From Pseudomonas antarctica (GTDB taxonomy: Bacteria > Pseudomonadota > Gammaproteobacteria > Pseudomonadales > Pseudomonadaceae): DNA of 64,000 nt. The DNA lies in NCBI RefSeq assembly GCF_001647715.1, contig NZ_CP015600.1, positions 4,278,001-4,342,000 on the forward strand, given 5' to 3'. Under the pieces are notes generated by a model. The model made no database searches and had not been told where the DNA came from. It saw only the letters and a list, made by a program, of their open reading frames with translations. The translations under genes and the position numbers were made by a program. Positions 18,291 through 28,195 of the stretch are shown here, piece after piece (position 1 is the stretch's first letter; the number at the start of each line of letters is the position of its first letter).

Positions 18291-20306
18291 TCAAACAGCC
18301 AACAACCGCTCCCGCAACTTGCCGATCTCATCCCGCGTCTGCGCGGCCGCTTCGAACTCAAGATCCCGCGCCAGCTGGTACATCTTCTCTTCCAACTGCC
18401 GAATCCGCTTGGTGATCTCACTCGGCGAGCGCAGTTCGTTTTCGTACTTGGCGCTTTCTTCGGCAGCCTTGGCCATACCCTTGCGCTTCTTGCTGCGCGA
18501 ACCGGGCACGGTGGCGCCTTCCATGATGTCGGCGACGTCCTTGAACACGCCTCTCGGGATGATGCCATTCTCCAGGTTGAAGGCAATCTGCTTGTCACGG
18601 CGGCGCTCGGTCTCGCCAATTGCCCGTTCCATGGAGCCGGTGATGCGATCCGCGTAAAGAATCGCCCGGCCATTGAGGTTGCGCGCCGCACGGCCGATGG
18701 TCTGGATCAACGAGCGCTCGGAACGCAGGAAGCCTTCCTTGTCGGCATCGAGGATCGCCACCAGTGACACTTCCGGCATGTCCAGGCCTTCGCGCAGCAG
18801 GTTGATCCCCACCAGCACGTCAAAGGTGCCCAAGCGCAGGTCGCGGATAATCTCGACGCGCTCCACGGTGTCGATGTCCGAGTGCAAATAGCGCACGCGT
18901 ACGCCGTGGTCGGCCAGGTAGTCAGTCAAGTCTTCGGACATGCGCTTGGTCAGCGTGGTGACCAGCACCCGCTCTTCCAGGGCCACGCGTTTGGTGATCT
19001 CCGAGAGCAAGTCATCGACCTGGGTCAGCGCCGGGCGGATCTCGATTTGCGGGTCCACCAGGCCGGTCGGGCGCACCAGTTGCTCAATCACGCGTCCCGC
19101 ATGCTCGGCTTCGTAGTTACCCGGCGTGGCCGAGACAAAAATCGTCTGCGGGCTGATGCTTTCAAACTCGTCAAAACGCATCGGCCGGTTATCCAGCGCC
19201 GAAGGCAGGCGGAAGCCGTATTCCACCAAGGTTTCCTTACGCGAACGGTCACCTTTGTACATCGCCCCCACCTGCGGCACGCTGACGTGGGACTCGTCGA
19301 TCACCAGCAAGGCGTCGTCCGGCAGGTAATCAAACAGGGTCGGCGGCGCCTGCCCGGATTCGCGCCCCGAGAGGTAGCGCGAGTAGTTTTCGATGCCGTT
19401 GCAGTAACCCAGCTCGAGGATCATCTCCAGGTCAAACCGAGTGCGCTGCTCCAGGCGCTGGGCTTCCACCAGCTTGTTGTTGGCACGCAGGTATTCCAGG
19501 CGCTCGGCCAACTCGACCTTGATACCCTCGATGGCGCCCATCAGGGTTTCGCGCGGGGTCACATAGTGGCTTTTCGGGTAGAAGGTGAAGCGCGGCAGCT
19601 TGCGGATCACCTCGCCAGTCAACGGGTCGAAGGCCGACAGGCTCTCGACTTCATCGTCGAACAGCTCGATGCGGATCGCTTCCAGGTCGGACTCCGCCGG
19701 GTAGATGTCGATCACATCACCGCGTACGCGGAAGGTGGCGCGGGCAAAGTCCATGTCGTTGCGGGTGTATTGCAAGCTCGTCAGGCGCCGCAGCAGCTCG
19801 CGCTGGTCGAGTTTGTCGCCCCGATCAACGTGCAACACCATCTTCAAATAAGCTTCCGGGCTGCCCAGGCCGTAGATGCACGACACCGTGGTGACGATGA
19901 TCGCGTCCTTGCGCTCCAGCAGCGCCTTGGTCGCCGACAGCCGCATCTGCTCGATGTGGTCGTTGATCGACGCATCCTTCTCGATAAAGGTATCGGAGGA
20001 CGGCACATACGCTTCGGGCTGGTAGTAGTCGTAGTAGGAAACGAAGTATTCCACTGCGTTGTTCGGGAAAAACGCCTTGAACTCGCCGTAGAGCTGCGCG
20101 GCCAGGGTCTTGTTCGGCGCCAGCACCAAGGTGGGCCGATTGGTCTGCGCAATCACGTTGGCGATGCTGAAGGTCTTGCCTGAACCGGTCACCCCGAGCA
20201 GCGTCTGGTGCGCCAGGCCGGCTTCGATGCCTTCAACCATCAGGCGAATGGCTTCGGGTTGGTCGCCGGCGGGTTCAAAACGGGTGACGAGCTGGAAATC
20301 CGACAT
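18291..20306 (-). CDS. uvrB: Excinuclease ABC subunit B
   Basis: UvrB is the damage-verifying helicase of nucleotide excision repair; it takes damaged DNA from UvrA and recruits UvrC. The 671 residues are the normal length. Seen are Walker [11 protein letters not shown] near residue 40, the beta-hairpin region [20 protein letters not shown], the DESH box, helicase motifs [20 protein letters not shown] and QTIGRAARN, and the C-terminal UVR coiled coil for UvrC contact. No LexA box was found in the 340 bases upstream, so SOS control is not evident. Confidence 0.98.
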   Translation of the reverse strand: MSDFQLVTRFEPAGDQPEAIRLMVEGIEAGLAHQTLLGVTGSGKTFSIANVIAQTNRPTLVLAPNKTLAAQLYGEFKAFFPNNAVEYFVSYYDYYQPEAYVPSSDTFIEKDASINDHIEQMRLSATKALLERKDAIIVTTVSCIYGLGSPEAYLKMVLHVDRGDKLDQRELLRRLTSLQYTRNDMDFARATFRVRGDVIDIYPAESDLEAIRIELFDDEVESLSAFDPLTGEVIRKLPRFTFYPKSHYVTPRETLMGAIEGIKVELAERLEYLRANNKLVEAQRLEQRTRFDLEMILELGYCNGIENYSRYLSGRESGQAPPTLFDYLPDDALLVIDESHVSVPQVGAMYKGDRSRKETLVEYGFRLPSALDNRPMRFDEFESISPQTIFVSATPGNYEAEHAGRVIEQLVRPTGLVDPQIEIRPALTQVDDLLSEITKRVALEERVLVTTLTKRMSEDLTDYLADHGVRVRYLHSDIDTVERVEIIRDLRLGTFDVLVGINLLREGLDMPEVSLVAILDADKEGFLRSERSLIQTIGRAARNLNGRAILYADRITGSMERAIGETERRRDKQIAFNLENGIIPRGVFKDVADIMEGATVPGSRSKKRKGMAKAAEESAKYENELRSPSEITKRIRQLEEKMYQLARDLEFEAAAQTRDEIGKLRERLLAV

Positions 20307-20649
20307 AACGTACCTCGTGAAGTCACCCCAGACTCAATACCGCCAGGGACGAAATAGCTCAGCAACCCGCGAATAGTCATCGCAGGTTGCAGGAAAAAAC
20401 CATGATAGCTGTAGAAGTGGTGGCGAATGTGACGGGTTTCAAGGCAATCGTCCTACCTGCCGTCGCTGGCCAATGTTGCAATAAGACTAACGGTCGGCAA
20501 ATAAACCGAAAAACATGGCCGAAAACCCGTTTCGGTTGTCGCCCTCAGCCGGGATGGCCTCTATACTAGCTCCCCGTTTGTGCACCGCTCTAGTGCATTC
20601 GGCTGGAGCGCGACACGTCCCTCCATTCCCCCATAGAGCTGCCGCAAAA
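20307..20649. promoter_or_regulatory. Divergent spacer uvrB / aminotransferase
   Basis: The 343-bp spacer contains a TATACT -10-like box at 20562–20567 oriented to the aminotransferase gene and, just after it, TGCAC-CGCTCTA-GTGCA (20581–20597), a small hairpin in the leader. No open frame with credible start and no SOS box (CTG-N10-CAG) was found. Confidence 0.45.
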
Positions 20650-21846
20650 ATGAGCCTGTTCTCCGCTGTCGAAATGGCACCACGCGATCCAATCCTGGGC
20701 CTCAACGAAGCATTCAACGCCGACACCCGAACCACCAAGGTCAACCTTGGCGTGGGCGTTTATTGCAACGAGGAGGGGAAGATTCCACTCTTGCGTGCCG
20801 TTGCCGAAGCGGAAGCCGTTCGCGTGGCGCAACACGCCGCCCGTGGCTACTTGCCGATCGATGGCATCGTTGCCTACGACCAGGCCGTGCAAAAGCTGCT
20901 GTTCGGCGCTGAATCGCCGCTGCTGAGCGCCGGCCGTGTCATCACCGCACAAGCGGTTGGCGGCACCGGCGCGCTGAAAATCGGTGCCGACTTCCTCAAG
21001 CAACTGCTGCCCAACGCCGTCGTCGCCATCAGCGACCCGAGCTGGGAAAACCACCAGGCGCTGTTCGAAAAAGCCGGCTTCCCGGTGCAAACCTATCGCT
21101 ACTACGACGCCGCCACCCACGACGTGAACCGTGCAGGTCTGCTCGAAGACCTCAACGCCCTGCCGCCGCAGTCCATCGTGGTGCTGCACGCCTGCTGCCA
21201 CAACCCGACCGGCGTCGACCTGAGCCCGGCCGACTGGCAAAACGTGCTGGATGTGGTCAAGGCCAAGAACCTGGTGCCGTTCCTCGACATGGCCTACCAG
21301 GGCTTCGGCGACGGCATCCACGAAGACGCCGCAGCGGTGCGCCTGTTCGCTGAATCGGGCCTGACCTTCTTTGTGTCCAGCTCGTTCTCCAAGTCGTTCT
21401 CGCTGTACGGCGAGCGCGTGGGCGCGCTGTCGATCGTCAGCGAATCCAAGGAAGAAAGCGCGCGCATCCTGTCCCAGGTCAAGCGTGTGATCCGCACCAA
21501 CTACTCCAACCCGCCAACCCACGGCGCGGCGATCGTTGCGGCAGTGCTGAACAACCCTGAGCTGCGCGCCCAGTGGGAAGCCGAACTGGCTGAAATGCGC
21601 CTGCGCATCCGTGGCATGCGTGAACAGATGGTCGCTGAACTGGCCAAGGCAGCGCCAGGCCACGACTTCAGCTTCGTCGGCCGCCAGCGCGGGATGTTCT
21701 CCTACTCCGGCCTGACGGTTGAGCAAGTCACCCGTTTGCGCACCGAATTTGGTATCTACGCGCTGGACACTGGCCGCATCTGCGTAGCAGCGCTGAACCA
21801 GTCCAACATTGATGCGGTAACCAAGGCGATTGTTCAGGTTCTATAA
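20650..21846 (+). CDS. Aspartate/aromatic amino-acid aminotransferase (class I PLP)
   Basis: The 398-residue enzyme is of the AspC/TyrB subgroup Ia: start MSLFSAVEMAPRDPILGLNE, HACCHNPTGVD with the conserved Asn, and the PLP lysine (Lys248) in SSFSKSFSLYGERVG. It transfers amino groups between aspartate or aromatic amino acids and 2-oxoglutarate. AspC and TyrB activity cannot be told apart by eye, so no symbol is given. The ATG at 20650 is the family start; earlier in-frame ATGs would translate the promoter. It ends in a clear terminator. Confidence 0.92.
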   Translation: MSLFSAVEMAPRDPILGLNEAFNADTRTTKVNLGVGVYCNEEGKIPLLRAVAEAEAVRVAQHAARGYLPIDGIVAYDQAVQKLLFGAESPLLSAGRVITAQAVGGTGALKIGADFLKQLLPNAVVAISDPSWENHQALFEKAGFPVQTYRYYDAATHDVNRAGLLEDLNALPPQSIVVLHACCHNPTGVDLSPADWQNVLDVVKAKNLVPFLDMAYQGFGDGIHEDAAAVRLFAESGLTFFVSSSFSKSFSLYGERVGALSIVSESKEESARILSQVKRVIRTNYSNPPTHGAAIVAAVLNNPELRAQWEAELAEMRLRIRGMREQMVAELAKAAPGHDFSFVGRQRGMFSYSGLTVEQVTRLRTEFGIYALDTGRICVAALNQSNIDAVTKAIVQVL

Positions 21847-21863
21847 ACCTGACGGTGCTGAAC

Positions 21864-21890
21864 GAAGGGAAGCCGCGGCTTCCCTTTTTT
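21864..21890 (+). terminator. Rho-independent terminator
   Basis: AAGGGAAGCC-GC-GGCTTCCC followed by TTTTTT, 18 bases after the aminotransferase stop codon. Confidence 0.92.
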
Positions 21891-21958
21891 AATGCCTGTC
21901 GCAAAACACCCCGCTCCCCTAGACTGAACGTCGACTGCCCCTTTGCTGTGAGAGCCTT

Positions 21959-22168
21959 ATGAGAAACGACGACCTGGACCTGCGCGCCGACCGCGACGAA
22001 TTGCATGACTACACGCCCCGCGCCCCGCAAGCCAAGCGCCAGAAAAGCCTGGTACTGCAAGTGGCCCTCGGCGTGTTCCTCGGTGGGCTGGCCTTGTGGC
22101 TGGTGCAGTTGGGTGCGACGGCGATCATGGCCAAACTGGCGATGGGCACCTTCCAGTTCGGCGGCTAA
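21959..22168 (+). CDS. Small single-pass membrane protein, unknown function
   Basis: The 69-residue protein has a charged N-terminal third (MRNDDLDLRADRDELHDY), a basic stretch PQAKRQK and one hydrophobic helix at about 31–57 (LVLQVALGVFLGGLALWLVQ). By the positive-inside rule the N-terminus is cytoplasmic. GAGAG lies upstream of the ATG at 21959. I do not recognise a named family. It stands alone after the aminotransferase terminator. Confidence 0.72.
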   Translation: MRNDDLDLRADRDELHDYTPRAPQAKRQKSLVLQVALGVFLGGLALWLVQLGATAIMAKLAMGTFQFGG

Positions 22169-22181
22169 CAAAGATCACCTG

Positions 22182-22269
22182 GGGGAGCTGGCTAGCCTGC
22201 GATTGCGTCAGGCCTGCCGATACCTCTATCACTGATACCCCGTTATCGCAGGCAAGCCAGCTCCCACAC
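22182..22269. repeat. REPIN
   Basis: GGGAGCTGGCTAGCCTGCGA and TCGCAGGCAAGCCAGCTCCC face each other with one mismatch in 20, between the small membrane gene and the LysR gene that is read towards it. Confidence 0.85.
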
Positions 22270-22274
22270 TGGAT

Positions 22275-23159
22275 CTACTTCGCTTGCAGAGCGCGCTCTT
22301 CCAACAACTTCACAAAACTGTTCAAACTCTGCGACACCGTGCCCCGGCGCCAGATCAGCCAGGTATGCAGAATGCGGAACGCGTCGCTCAACGGCCACAC
22401 ACTCACCGCCGTAAACCCTGGCATGCTCTCCAACATGCTGCGCGGCATCAGCGCCAGGCCGGCGCCGGCGCTGACGCAGGCGAGCATGCCGTGGTAGGAC
22501 TCCATCTCGAAAATCTTGCCCGGCACCGCGCCATCCTGTGAGAACCAACGTTCGAAGTGATGGCGATACGAGCAGTTCGAGCGAAAGGTGTAGATGCTCT
22601 CCCCTGCCACATCCTGCCCGCGGGTGATCGGCGCGTGATGCAGCGGCGCAATCACCACCATTTCTTCTTCAAACACCGCCACGCCCTCCAGCGTGGCATG
22701 CAGCACCGGGCCGTCGACAAACGCCGCCGCCAGGCGCCCCGACAACACGCCCTCGATCATCGTGCCCGACGGTCCGGTGCTCAGGTCCAGCTCGACCTTG
22801 GTGTGCTTCTGGTTATACGCCGCGAGCAACGCCGGGATACGCACGGCGGCCGTGCTCTCCAGCGAGCCGAGGGCAAACGCGCCCTGGGGCTCCTCGCCCG
22901 CCACCGTCGCGCGGGCTTCTTGCACCAGGTCGAGAATACGCCGCGTGTAGCCGAGGAAATTCCACCCGGCCGGTGACAGACGCAGGCGGCTTTTCTCGCG
23001 GATAAACAGCTCCACGCCCAAGTCCTGCTCCAGTTGCTTGATACGCGTGGTCAGGTTCGACGGCACGCGATGGATCAACTGCGCGGCGGCGCTGATGCTG
23101 CCTTGCTCGGCAACGGCCTTGAAGATTTCCAGCTGCACCAGATCCAAATCATTCTCCAA
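22275..23159 (-). CDS. LysR-family regulator, divergent from the semialdehyde dehydrogenase
   Basis: The 294-residue protein has an N-terminal LysR helix-turn-helix ([20 protein letters not shown] then [10 protein letters not shown]) with the VPSNLT variant of recognition helix, and a C-terminal effector-binding domain. It diverges from the dehydrogenase gene at 23251 over 91 bp, the classical layout of a LysR and its target. Its inducer is unknown. Confidence 0.9.
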   Translation of the reverse strand: MENDLDLVQLEIFKAVAEQGSISAAAQLIHRVPSNLTTRIKQLEQDLGVELFIREKSRLRLSPAGWNFLGYTRRILDLVQEARATVAGEEPQGAFALGSLESTAAVRIPALLAAYNQKHTKVELDLSTGPSGTMIEGVLSGRLAAAFVDGPVLHATLEGVAVFEEEMVVIAPLHHAPITRGQDVAGESIYTFRSNCSYRHHFERWFSQDGAVPGKIFEMESYHGMLACVSAGAGLALMPRSMLESMPGFTAVSVWPLSDAFRILHTWLIWRRGTVSQSLNSFVKLLEERALQAK

Positions 23160-23250
23160 TCGTGAACGTATTGCTTAATATTATTCAGTTTCCATAAAAC
23201 ATGCATCCCCGTAGGCTGAACCCATTCCACTCATTCAGCCGGACGGTGCC

Positions 23251-24642
23251 ATGAACGCGATTACTCAGCAGACTCACGCCTTGTCGATCAACCCCGCCAA
23301 CGGCGAAACGGTCGGCAGCTACCCTTACGAAACCGAGGCGCAGCTGGACGCTGCTCTCAACCGCGCCACCGGCGCCTTCCGCACCTGGCGCTGCCAGCCA
23401 GTCAGCCAACGCGCCGAACGGCTGCTGGCGCTGGCCAGTGCCCTGCGTGACCAAGCCGAAGACATGGCGCAGATGATCACCCTGGAAATGGGCAAACCCA
23501 TCGCCCAGGCCCGCGCCGAAATTGAAAAATGCGCACAACTCAGCGAATGGTATGCCGCCCACGGCCCGGCCATGCTCGCGCCGGAGTCAACGCTGGTAGA
23601 CAACGGCAGTGCCCAGATTGAATACCGCCCGCTGGGCCCGATCCTCGCGGTGATGCCGTGGAACTTCCCGGTCTGGCAAGTGCTGCGCGGCGCCGTGCCG
23701 ACGATGCTCGCCGGCAACACCTACGTGCTCAAACACGCGCCAAACGTGATGGGCAGCGCCTACCTGATGAAAGCGGCGTTCCAAAAAGCCGGTTTCGCTG
23801 ATGGCCTGTTCGAAGTGATCAACGTGACCCAGGACGGCGTCTCCACCGCCATCGCCGACCCACGCATCGCCGCCGTCACGCTCACCGGCAGCGTACGCGC
23901 CGGCATGGCCATCGGCTCCCAGGCCGGTGCCGCGCTGAAAAAATGCGTGCTGGAACTGGGCGGCTCCGACCCGTTTATCGTGCTCAACGACGCCGACCTC
24001 GACGCCGCCGTCCAGGCCGCCGTGATCGGGCGCTTCCAGAACAGCGGCCAAGTCTGCGCCGCCGCCAAGCGCCTGATCATCGAAGACGGCGTGGTAGAAG
24101 CGTTCACCGCTAAATTCCTCGAAGCCAGCCGCGCACTGGTCATGGGCGACCCCACATTGACCAGCACCTACGTCGGCCCGATGGCGCGCTTCGATCTGCG
24201 CGACGAGCTGCACGGCCAAGTCCAGGCCACCTTGGACGAAGGCGCGAGCCTGCTACTGGGCGGCCACAAAGTACCCGGCGCCGGCAACTACTATGCGCCC
24301 ACCGTACTGGCCAACGTCACCGACCAGATGACCTCGTTCAAACAGGAACTGTTCGGCCCGGTGGCCTCGATCATCACCGCCCGCGATGCCGACCACGCCG
24401 TGGCCCTGGCCAACGACAGCGAGTTCGGCCTGACGGCGAGCCTCTTCACCACCGACTCAGCCAAGGCACGCGACATTGCCAACCAACTGGAAACCGGCGG
24501 GATCTTCGTCAACGCCTTCAGCGTCTCGGACCCTCGGGTAGCCTTTGGCGGCATCAAGAAAAGTGGGTTTGGGCGGGAGTTGTCGCACTTTGGCGTGCGC
24601 GAATTCTGCAACGCGCAGACGGTGTGGCTGGATCGCAAATAA
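23251..24642 (+). CDS. sad: NAD-dependent succinate-semialdehyde dehydrogenase (Sad/YneI-like)
   Basis: The 463-residue aldehyde dehydrogenase matches Sad/YneI length. Catalytic Cys269 is in QNSGQVCAAAKR and the general-base Glu in CVLELGGSDPF; the cofactor segment is MPWNFPVWQVLRGAVPTMLAGN. Sad-type enzymes oxidise succinate semialdehyde to succinate with NAD+ in GABA or aromatic degradation. The exact substrate is inferred from subfamily likeness only. ATG at 23251 lies after CGGACGGTGCC; a LysR gene is divergent and probably controls it. Confidence 0.87.
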   Translation: MNAITQQTHALSINPANGETVGSYPYETEAQLDAALNRATGAFRTWRCQPVSQRAERLLALASALRDQAEDMAQMITLEMGKPIAQARAEIEKCAQLSEWYAAHGPAMLAPESTLVDNGSAQIEYRPLGPILAVMPWNFPVWQVLRGAVPTMLAGNTYVLKHAPNVMGSAYLMKAAFQKAGFADGLFEVINVTQDGVSTAIADPRIAAVTLTGSVRAGMAIGSQAGAALKKCVLELGGSDPFIVLNDADLDAAVQAAVIGRFQNSGQVCAAAKRLIIEDGVVEAFTAKFLEASRALVMGDPTLTSTYVGPMARFDLRDELHGQVQATLDEGASLLLGGHKVPGAGNYYAPTVLANVTDQMTSFKQELFGPVASIITARDADHAVALANDSEFGLTASLFTTDSAKARDIANQLETGGIFVNAFSVSDPRVAFGGIKKSGFGRELSHFGVREFCNAQTVWLDRK

Positions 24643-24692
24643 GCCTCTTAGGCAGGCCTTTATATTGGGGGCAAGCAAACGACCTGTGGCGA

Positions 24693-24797
24693 GCGGGCTT
24701 GCCCTAATGCCGTTCAGTTAAGCGAACGCAATGCTAAAAGCAGCGAAGATCAAATGTGGGATCTGCACTTAACAAAACGGCATTGGGGCAAGCCTGC
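24693..24797. repeat. Long 30-bp imperfect inverted repeat
   Basis: Arms 24693–24722 and 24768–24797 pair over 30 bases with four mismatches. They hold a REP-like core (GCGGGCTTGCCC) extended by AATGCCGTT..GTTAAG, so this is a different, longer repeat class than the ordinary REPINs here. It separates the convergent dehydrogenase and kinase genes and could act as a two-way terminator. Confidence 0.7.
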
Positions 24798-24845
24798 TCT
24801 CCACAACAGGCCCGCTCACCGCAGCGAATGTGGAGAGCCGGCAGG

Positions 24846-25862
24846 TCAGTGAGACAAGGGCAATGTCACCACAAACTCGCTGCCACGGCCCTTGCCTTCG
24901 CTTTTGGCAGTGACCTTGCCGCCATGCGCTTCAACCAGCTCGCGAACCACCGTCAACCCGATCCCCAACCCCGAACCGTTGAAACCAATGGCGTGCTCGT
25001 CCTGCACGTAAGGGTCAAAGATGAGCGGCAGCGCCTTGGCCGATACGCCGATGCCATTGTCACAAATGCTGATCCTCAACTCGTCCGCCACGCTGACCGA
25101 CAGCACGATCCGGCCGCCCACCGGCGTGTACTTGGCCGCGTTGGCCAGCAGGTTATGCAGGATTTGCGAAAGGCGCCCAGGGTCGCCACTGAACATCAAG
25201 CTGCCGTCAGGCAGATGCGCATCGAATTGCTGCTGTTTTGCCCGCATCACCGGGCCGCACGCATCAATCGCGCTTCTGAGGATCTGCAGCATGTCGACAT
25301 CACTTCGCTCGATACGCAGCTTGCCCGTGCTCACGCGGGACACGTCCAGCAAGTCGTCAACCAACTGTGAAATATGCTGCACCTGCCCCTCGATCAGCTC
25401 ACGCATGCGTGGTAACTGGTCGCTCGGCAGGCGCACCATGCGCTCGGCGATCATGCTGATCGGCGTCAATGGGTTGCGCAGCTCATGCGCGACCATCGCC
25501 AGGATACTTTTCTGCTGGCCCAACGCACGCTCGGCTGTCGCCTGCAGGTCTTGCGCGCTGAGCGCCGCGATCACTAACTGGGCGTTCGCCTCGCGAAGCT
25601 CCTGGTACAAACGTTGCTCCTCCAGCGGCGGCGGCTTTGCAGCGTCGGATTGCGCCAGGAGGATCGCCAGTACCAATTGCTGATTGGCCTCGATCACCTG
25701 CTCGACGTGCTGGGTATCCACCAGACGGCTGCTGGCATCAGTCAGTTGCTGCTGCAGAGCGGCGAGCACGGCACGCGCCTCAACGGTTTTTTGGCCGAGC
25801 AGGAACAGTTCGTGAGCGGCACTGGTCAGCTCACGTTCATTCTTGCCGCCGCTTTCACTCAT
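24846..25862 (-). CDS. Soluble histidine kinase of the KaiC-like operon
   Basis: The 338-residue protein has no transmembrane helix. Residues 1–115 are predicted helical (coiled-coil like, rich in Ala/Gln/Leu), then HisKA with phospho-acceptor His126 in VAHELRNPLTP, N-box HNLLANAAKYTP, G1 ICDNGIGVSAK, F-box LIFDPYV and G2 GSGLGIGLTVVRE. It has no receiver domain and no response-regulator gene follows. It starts 9 bases after the KaiC-like gene, so the two are co-translated; the N-terminal helices may sense or bind the KaiC-like ring. That link is inference. Confidence 0.92.
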   Translation of the reverse strand: MSESGGKNERELTSAAHELFLLGQKTVEARAVLAALQQQLTDASSRLVDTQHVEQVIEANQQLVLAILLAQSDAAKPPPLEEQRLYQELREANAQLVIAALSAQDLQATAERALGQQKSILAMVAHELRNPLTPISMIAERMVRLPSDQLPRMRELIEGQVQHISQLVDDLLDVSRVSTGKLRIERSDVDMLQILRSAIDACGPVMRAKQQQFDAHLPDGSLMFSGDPGRLSQILHNLLANAAKYTPVGGRIVLSVSVADELRISICDNGIGVSAKALPLIFDPYVQDEHAIGFNGSGLGIGLTVVRELVEAHGGKVTAKSEGKGRGSEFVVTLPLSH

Positions 25863-25871
25863 GAGTCGGGC

Positions 25872-27338
25872 TCACACATGTTTGTCTCCTGCTGAAATCT
25901 GTTTGGTCGGTCGACCGCCCAGCAACCCCTCCTGCTCAGGCAGCATGTCGCGAATCTGCAGGCCGTGATCGTCGATGTGGTACTGGCGTAGCTGATCGGA
26001 GTGCGCACTGGCGCGCACCTTGACCACCGCCATGATCCGCAACAAACGGCTCTCGACTTCGATATACCGCTGCACGATGATCGCGTCAGTCAGGAACGCC
26101 GTGCCGTAAGGGCTGAAACGCAGGTCGGTGTAGCGGTCTTCCAACTCGGAGGTCATCAAGACGCTGACCCCGGCAGCCGTCAGCGCGGTGACCATGCGTG
26201 ACAACGATTCGCGAAAGTCCGCGCGAAAGGTTGGCGCCAACGCCAGCTCAAAGCCCGACAGCGAATCAATCACCACGCGGGTGGCTTTTAAACGGTCGAT
26301 CTCGCCCAGCAGCAATTGCACGATTTCATCGATGGACAGGTCCGGCGAGCGGCTGTCCACCAGGCCAACCTGCCCGCTCTTGATTAACTCGGCCAACTTC
26401 GGGTTTTGCGAATGGTTGGGGCGTTGCTCGAACACCGCAATCACCCCGGTTTCACCGTTGCGTGCGCCTTCGGCCAGGAAGGTCGCCGCCAAAATGCTTT
26501 TGCCCGAGCCCGATGGCCCGGCCACCAGCAGCGAATAGCCGCGAGGCAGGCCGCCACCGAGCATCTCATCGAGGGCCGGCACGCCCATTTTCAGACGCGT
26601 GATCGGGAACGTCGACGGCGCGTCAACCGAACGATTGATGGCGGCCGGTGGGAACACCCTGATCCCCGAGGTGGCGATACGGAAGGTGTGCAGCCCCGGC
26701 AACGTCGGCTGGCCGCGCATCTTCATGATCTCCATCTTGCGCACCATCGAGTTGCGCTCGACGCTTTGGCGCAGCCAGATCAGGCCGTCGGCCACGGTAA
26801 AGATCGGGTTGGAGTCGGTTTCGGTGAAATATTCGCCGATCAGGAAAGTCGTCGCCTGCCACGTGGTCATCAACATACCCAGTTGCTGGACGAACTGCGG
26901 CAGGTTGTTATTCGGGTTGTGCTGGGTCTGGCTGGCCAGCACCACGGAGCGGAACGAATCGACAAACACCAGCGACGGCGAATGTGCCTCGACCTCGCTG
27001 ACAATTCGCCGCAACACTTCGTCCAGATCGCCGGCCAGGGTGTGGTCGGCCAAATTGATATAGCGAATCGACTGGTTAATCGCTTCGTTATCGAAAAAAT
27101 CGAATTGCTGCTGATAGCGCAGCATCTTCAGCGGCGGCTCACCGAGCACGGTAAAGAACAGCGCCGGGCGCTCCGGCGTGGCCAGGGCAAACATCATCTG
27201 GTGCGCCAGGGTGGTTTTGCCACAGCCCGGCGGGCCTGCAATCAGGTTGAACGAAAACTCCGGCAGGCCTCCGCCCAGGACCTCGTCCAGTCCTGGCACA
27301 CCCGTGGCCAGACGGTTGATAGTCACTTTGGTGCTCAT
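25872..27338 (-). CDS. KaiC-like double-domain RecA/RadA-fold ATPase
   Basis: The 488-residue protein has two KaiC (RadA/RecA-like) domains, with Walker A AGPPGCGKTT (34–43) and AGPSGSGKS (273–281). Walker B-like VFVDSFRS and VVIDSLSG follow. In cyanobacterial KaiC each domain has a catalytic Glu pair; here the positions read LGEPP (domain 1) and FEQRP (domain 2). By hand alignment to TDAII/YIE, the two KaiC phosphosites (Ser431/Thr432) fall on Ala-Phe, so clock-type autophosphorylation looks impossible. ATG at 27338 overlaps the upstream gene by 4 bases (ATGA). No kaiA or kaiB is near. It is probably a KaiC-family signalling ATPase coupled to the adjacent kinase. Confidence 0.93.
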   Translation of the reverse strand: MSTKVTINRLATGVPGLDEVLGGGLPEFSFNLIAGPPGCGKTTLAHQMMFALATPERPALFFTVLGEPPLKMLRYQQQFDFFDNEAINQSIRYINLADHTLAGDLDEVLRRIVSEVEAHSPSLVFVDSFRSVVLASQTQHNPNNNLPQFVQQLGMLMTTWQATTFLIGEYFTETDSNPIFTVADGLIWLRQSVERNSMVRKMEIMKMRGQPTLPGLHTFRIATSGIRVFPPAAINRSVDAPSTFPITRLKMGVPALDEMLGGGLPRGYSLLVAGPSGSGKSILAATFLAEGARNGETGVIAVFEQRPNHSQNPKLAELIKSGQVGLVDSRSPDLSIDEIVQLLLGEIDRLKATRVVIDSLSGFELALAPTFRADFRESLSRMVTALTAAGVSVLMTSELEDRYTDLRFSPYGTAFLTDAIIVQRYIEVESRLLRIMAVVKVRASAHSDQLRQYHIDDHGLQIRDMLPEQEGLLGGRPTKQISAGDKHV

Positions 27339-27769
27339 GGCGAAATTTCCTGCGCAGAGGTGTCGCTCGAAGAAGGCTGCCACACGTCAACCAGCAGACG
27401 TGCAGTGAGTGAGGGCCCGATCAGCGTAGTCAGAAGTTCGTAGAGGGTTGTCAACAACACCTCACCGAAGAACAACGCGTCGGTTTCGTTCTGCTCGACG
27501 AGTACGGATTTGAGAGCAATCAGATCCATCGCAGCCGGCACACTGTCATAGGTGCCGGCCAGGCGTGGGTGGGTCGAGACGCACAGGTGGAAGCTGCGGC
27601 GGTACAGCGCAACAACGCCCTGCTGGCCAATAATGGGCGTCAATGCTGCGCCCATATCCTGCAAAATCGAAACAATCGCCTCGGCGATGCTTGCAGTGTC
27701 AGCGTGCTGGCCAACACGGTGCGCCAGAGAAGCTACGATCCGGCGGCTCTCTTCGCTATGCGTGGGCAT
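27335..27769 (-). CDS. Unknown 144-residue protein, first gene of the KaiC-like operon
   Basis: I recognise no domain. The protein is predicted all-helical, soluble, with the segment MGAALTPIIGQQGVVALYRR and Leu/Thr-rich LLTTLYELLTTLIGPSLTAR towards the C-terminus; these patterns suggest a small four-helix bundle. It is translationally coupled to the KaiC-like ATPase through an ATGA overlap, so it is very likely a partner of that protein. ATG at 27769 is the first in frame. Confidence 0.8.
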   Translation of the reverse strand: MPTHSEESRRIVASLAHRVGQHADTASIAEAIVSILQDMGAALTPIIGQQGVVALYRRSFHLCVSTHPRLAGTYDSVPAAMDLIALKSVLVEQNETDALFFGEVLLTTLYELLTTLIGPSLTARLLVDVWQPSSSDTSAQEISP

Positions 27770-27894
27770 GTCTGACTAATATCTGATGAACAAAAGCTGA
27801 TGGTACACCCTATATCGGCAGATAGAGACCCCATCGGCTGCGGCTGGCCAATTGCGCGCGGATCAGGCTCCCGCTGCCCGCCACGATCGACTAC

Positions 27895-28075
27895 CATACC
27901 GCGCCGGTTCCCAAATGGGACTAATAGGGAATTCGACGCGCGGCACATCGCGCCAATCGAAACTGCCCCCGCAACTGTAGGTGCCGAGCCTGCTCCACAT
28001 CGCCACTGGGCATTGCCCGGGAAGGCCGGAGCGTGGCGACGACGCATCAGTCAGGAGACCTGCCGGCCCAGTAAC
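27895..28075 (+). promoter_or_regulatory. Cobalamin (B12) riboswitch
   Basis: The segment shows the order of conserved cobalamin riboswitch elements: GGTTCCCAAATGGGACTAAT then AGGGAA near the start, CTGCCCCCGCAACTGTAG, GCCACTGGGC..CCCGGGAAGGC in the middle, and the B12 box AGTCAGGAGACCTGCC at 28049–28064. It lies 120 bases before a periplasmic-binding-protein gene read in the same direction. Binding of adenosyl- or aquocobalamin should switch the downstream importer off. Confidence 0.93.
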
Positions 28076-28195
28076 TCACTAACCGGCGGGGTGTCCGGGA
28101 AGGACGTCCTCGCCTGCCTGAACCGCAGCCTTCGAGGGGGTGTTTCCGAACCGTACCGCTCCAGTTCCACGTACGGTCCATACGGAGATTGCCCC

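Noticed and set aside
20307..20649. Possible LexA box upstream of uvrB
   Set aside because: No CTG-N10-CAG pattern was found by eye in the spacer.
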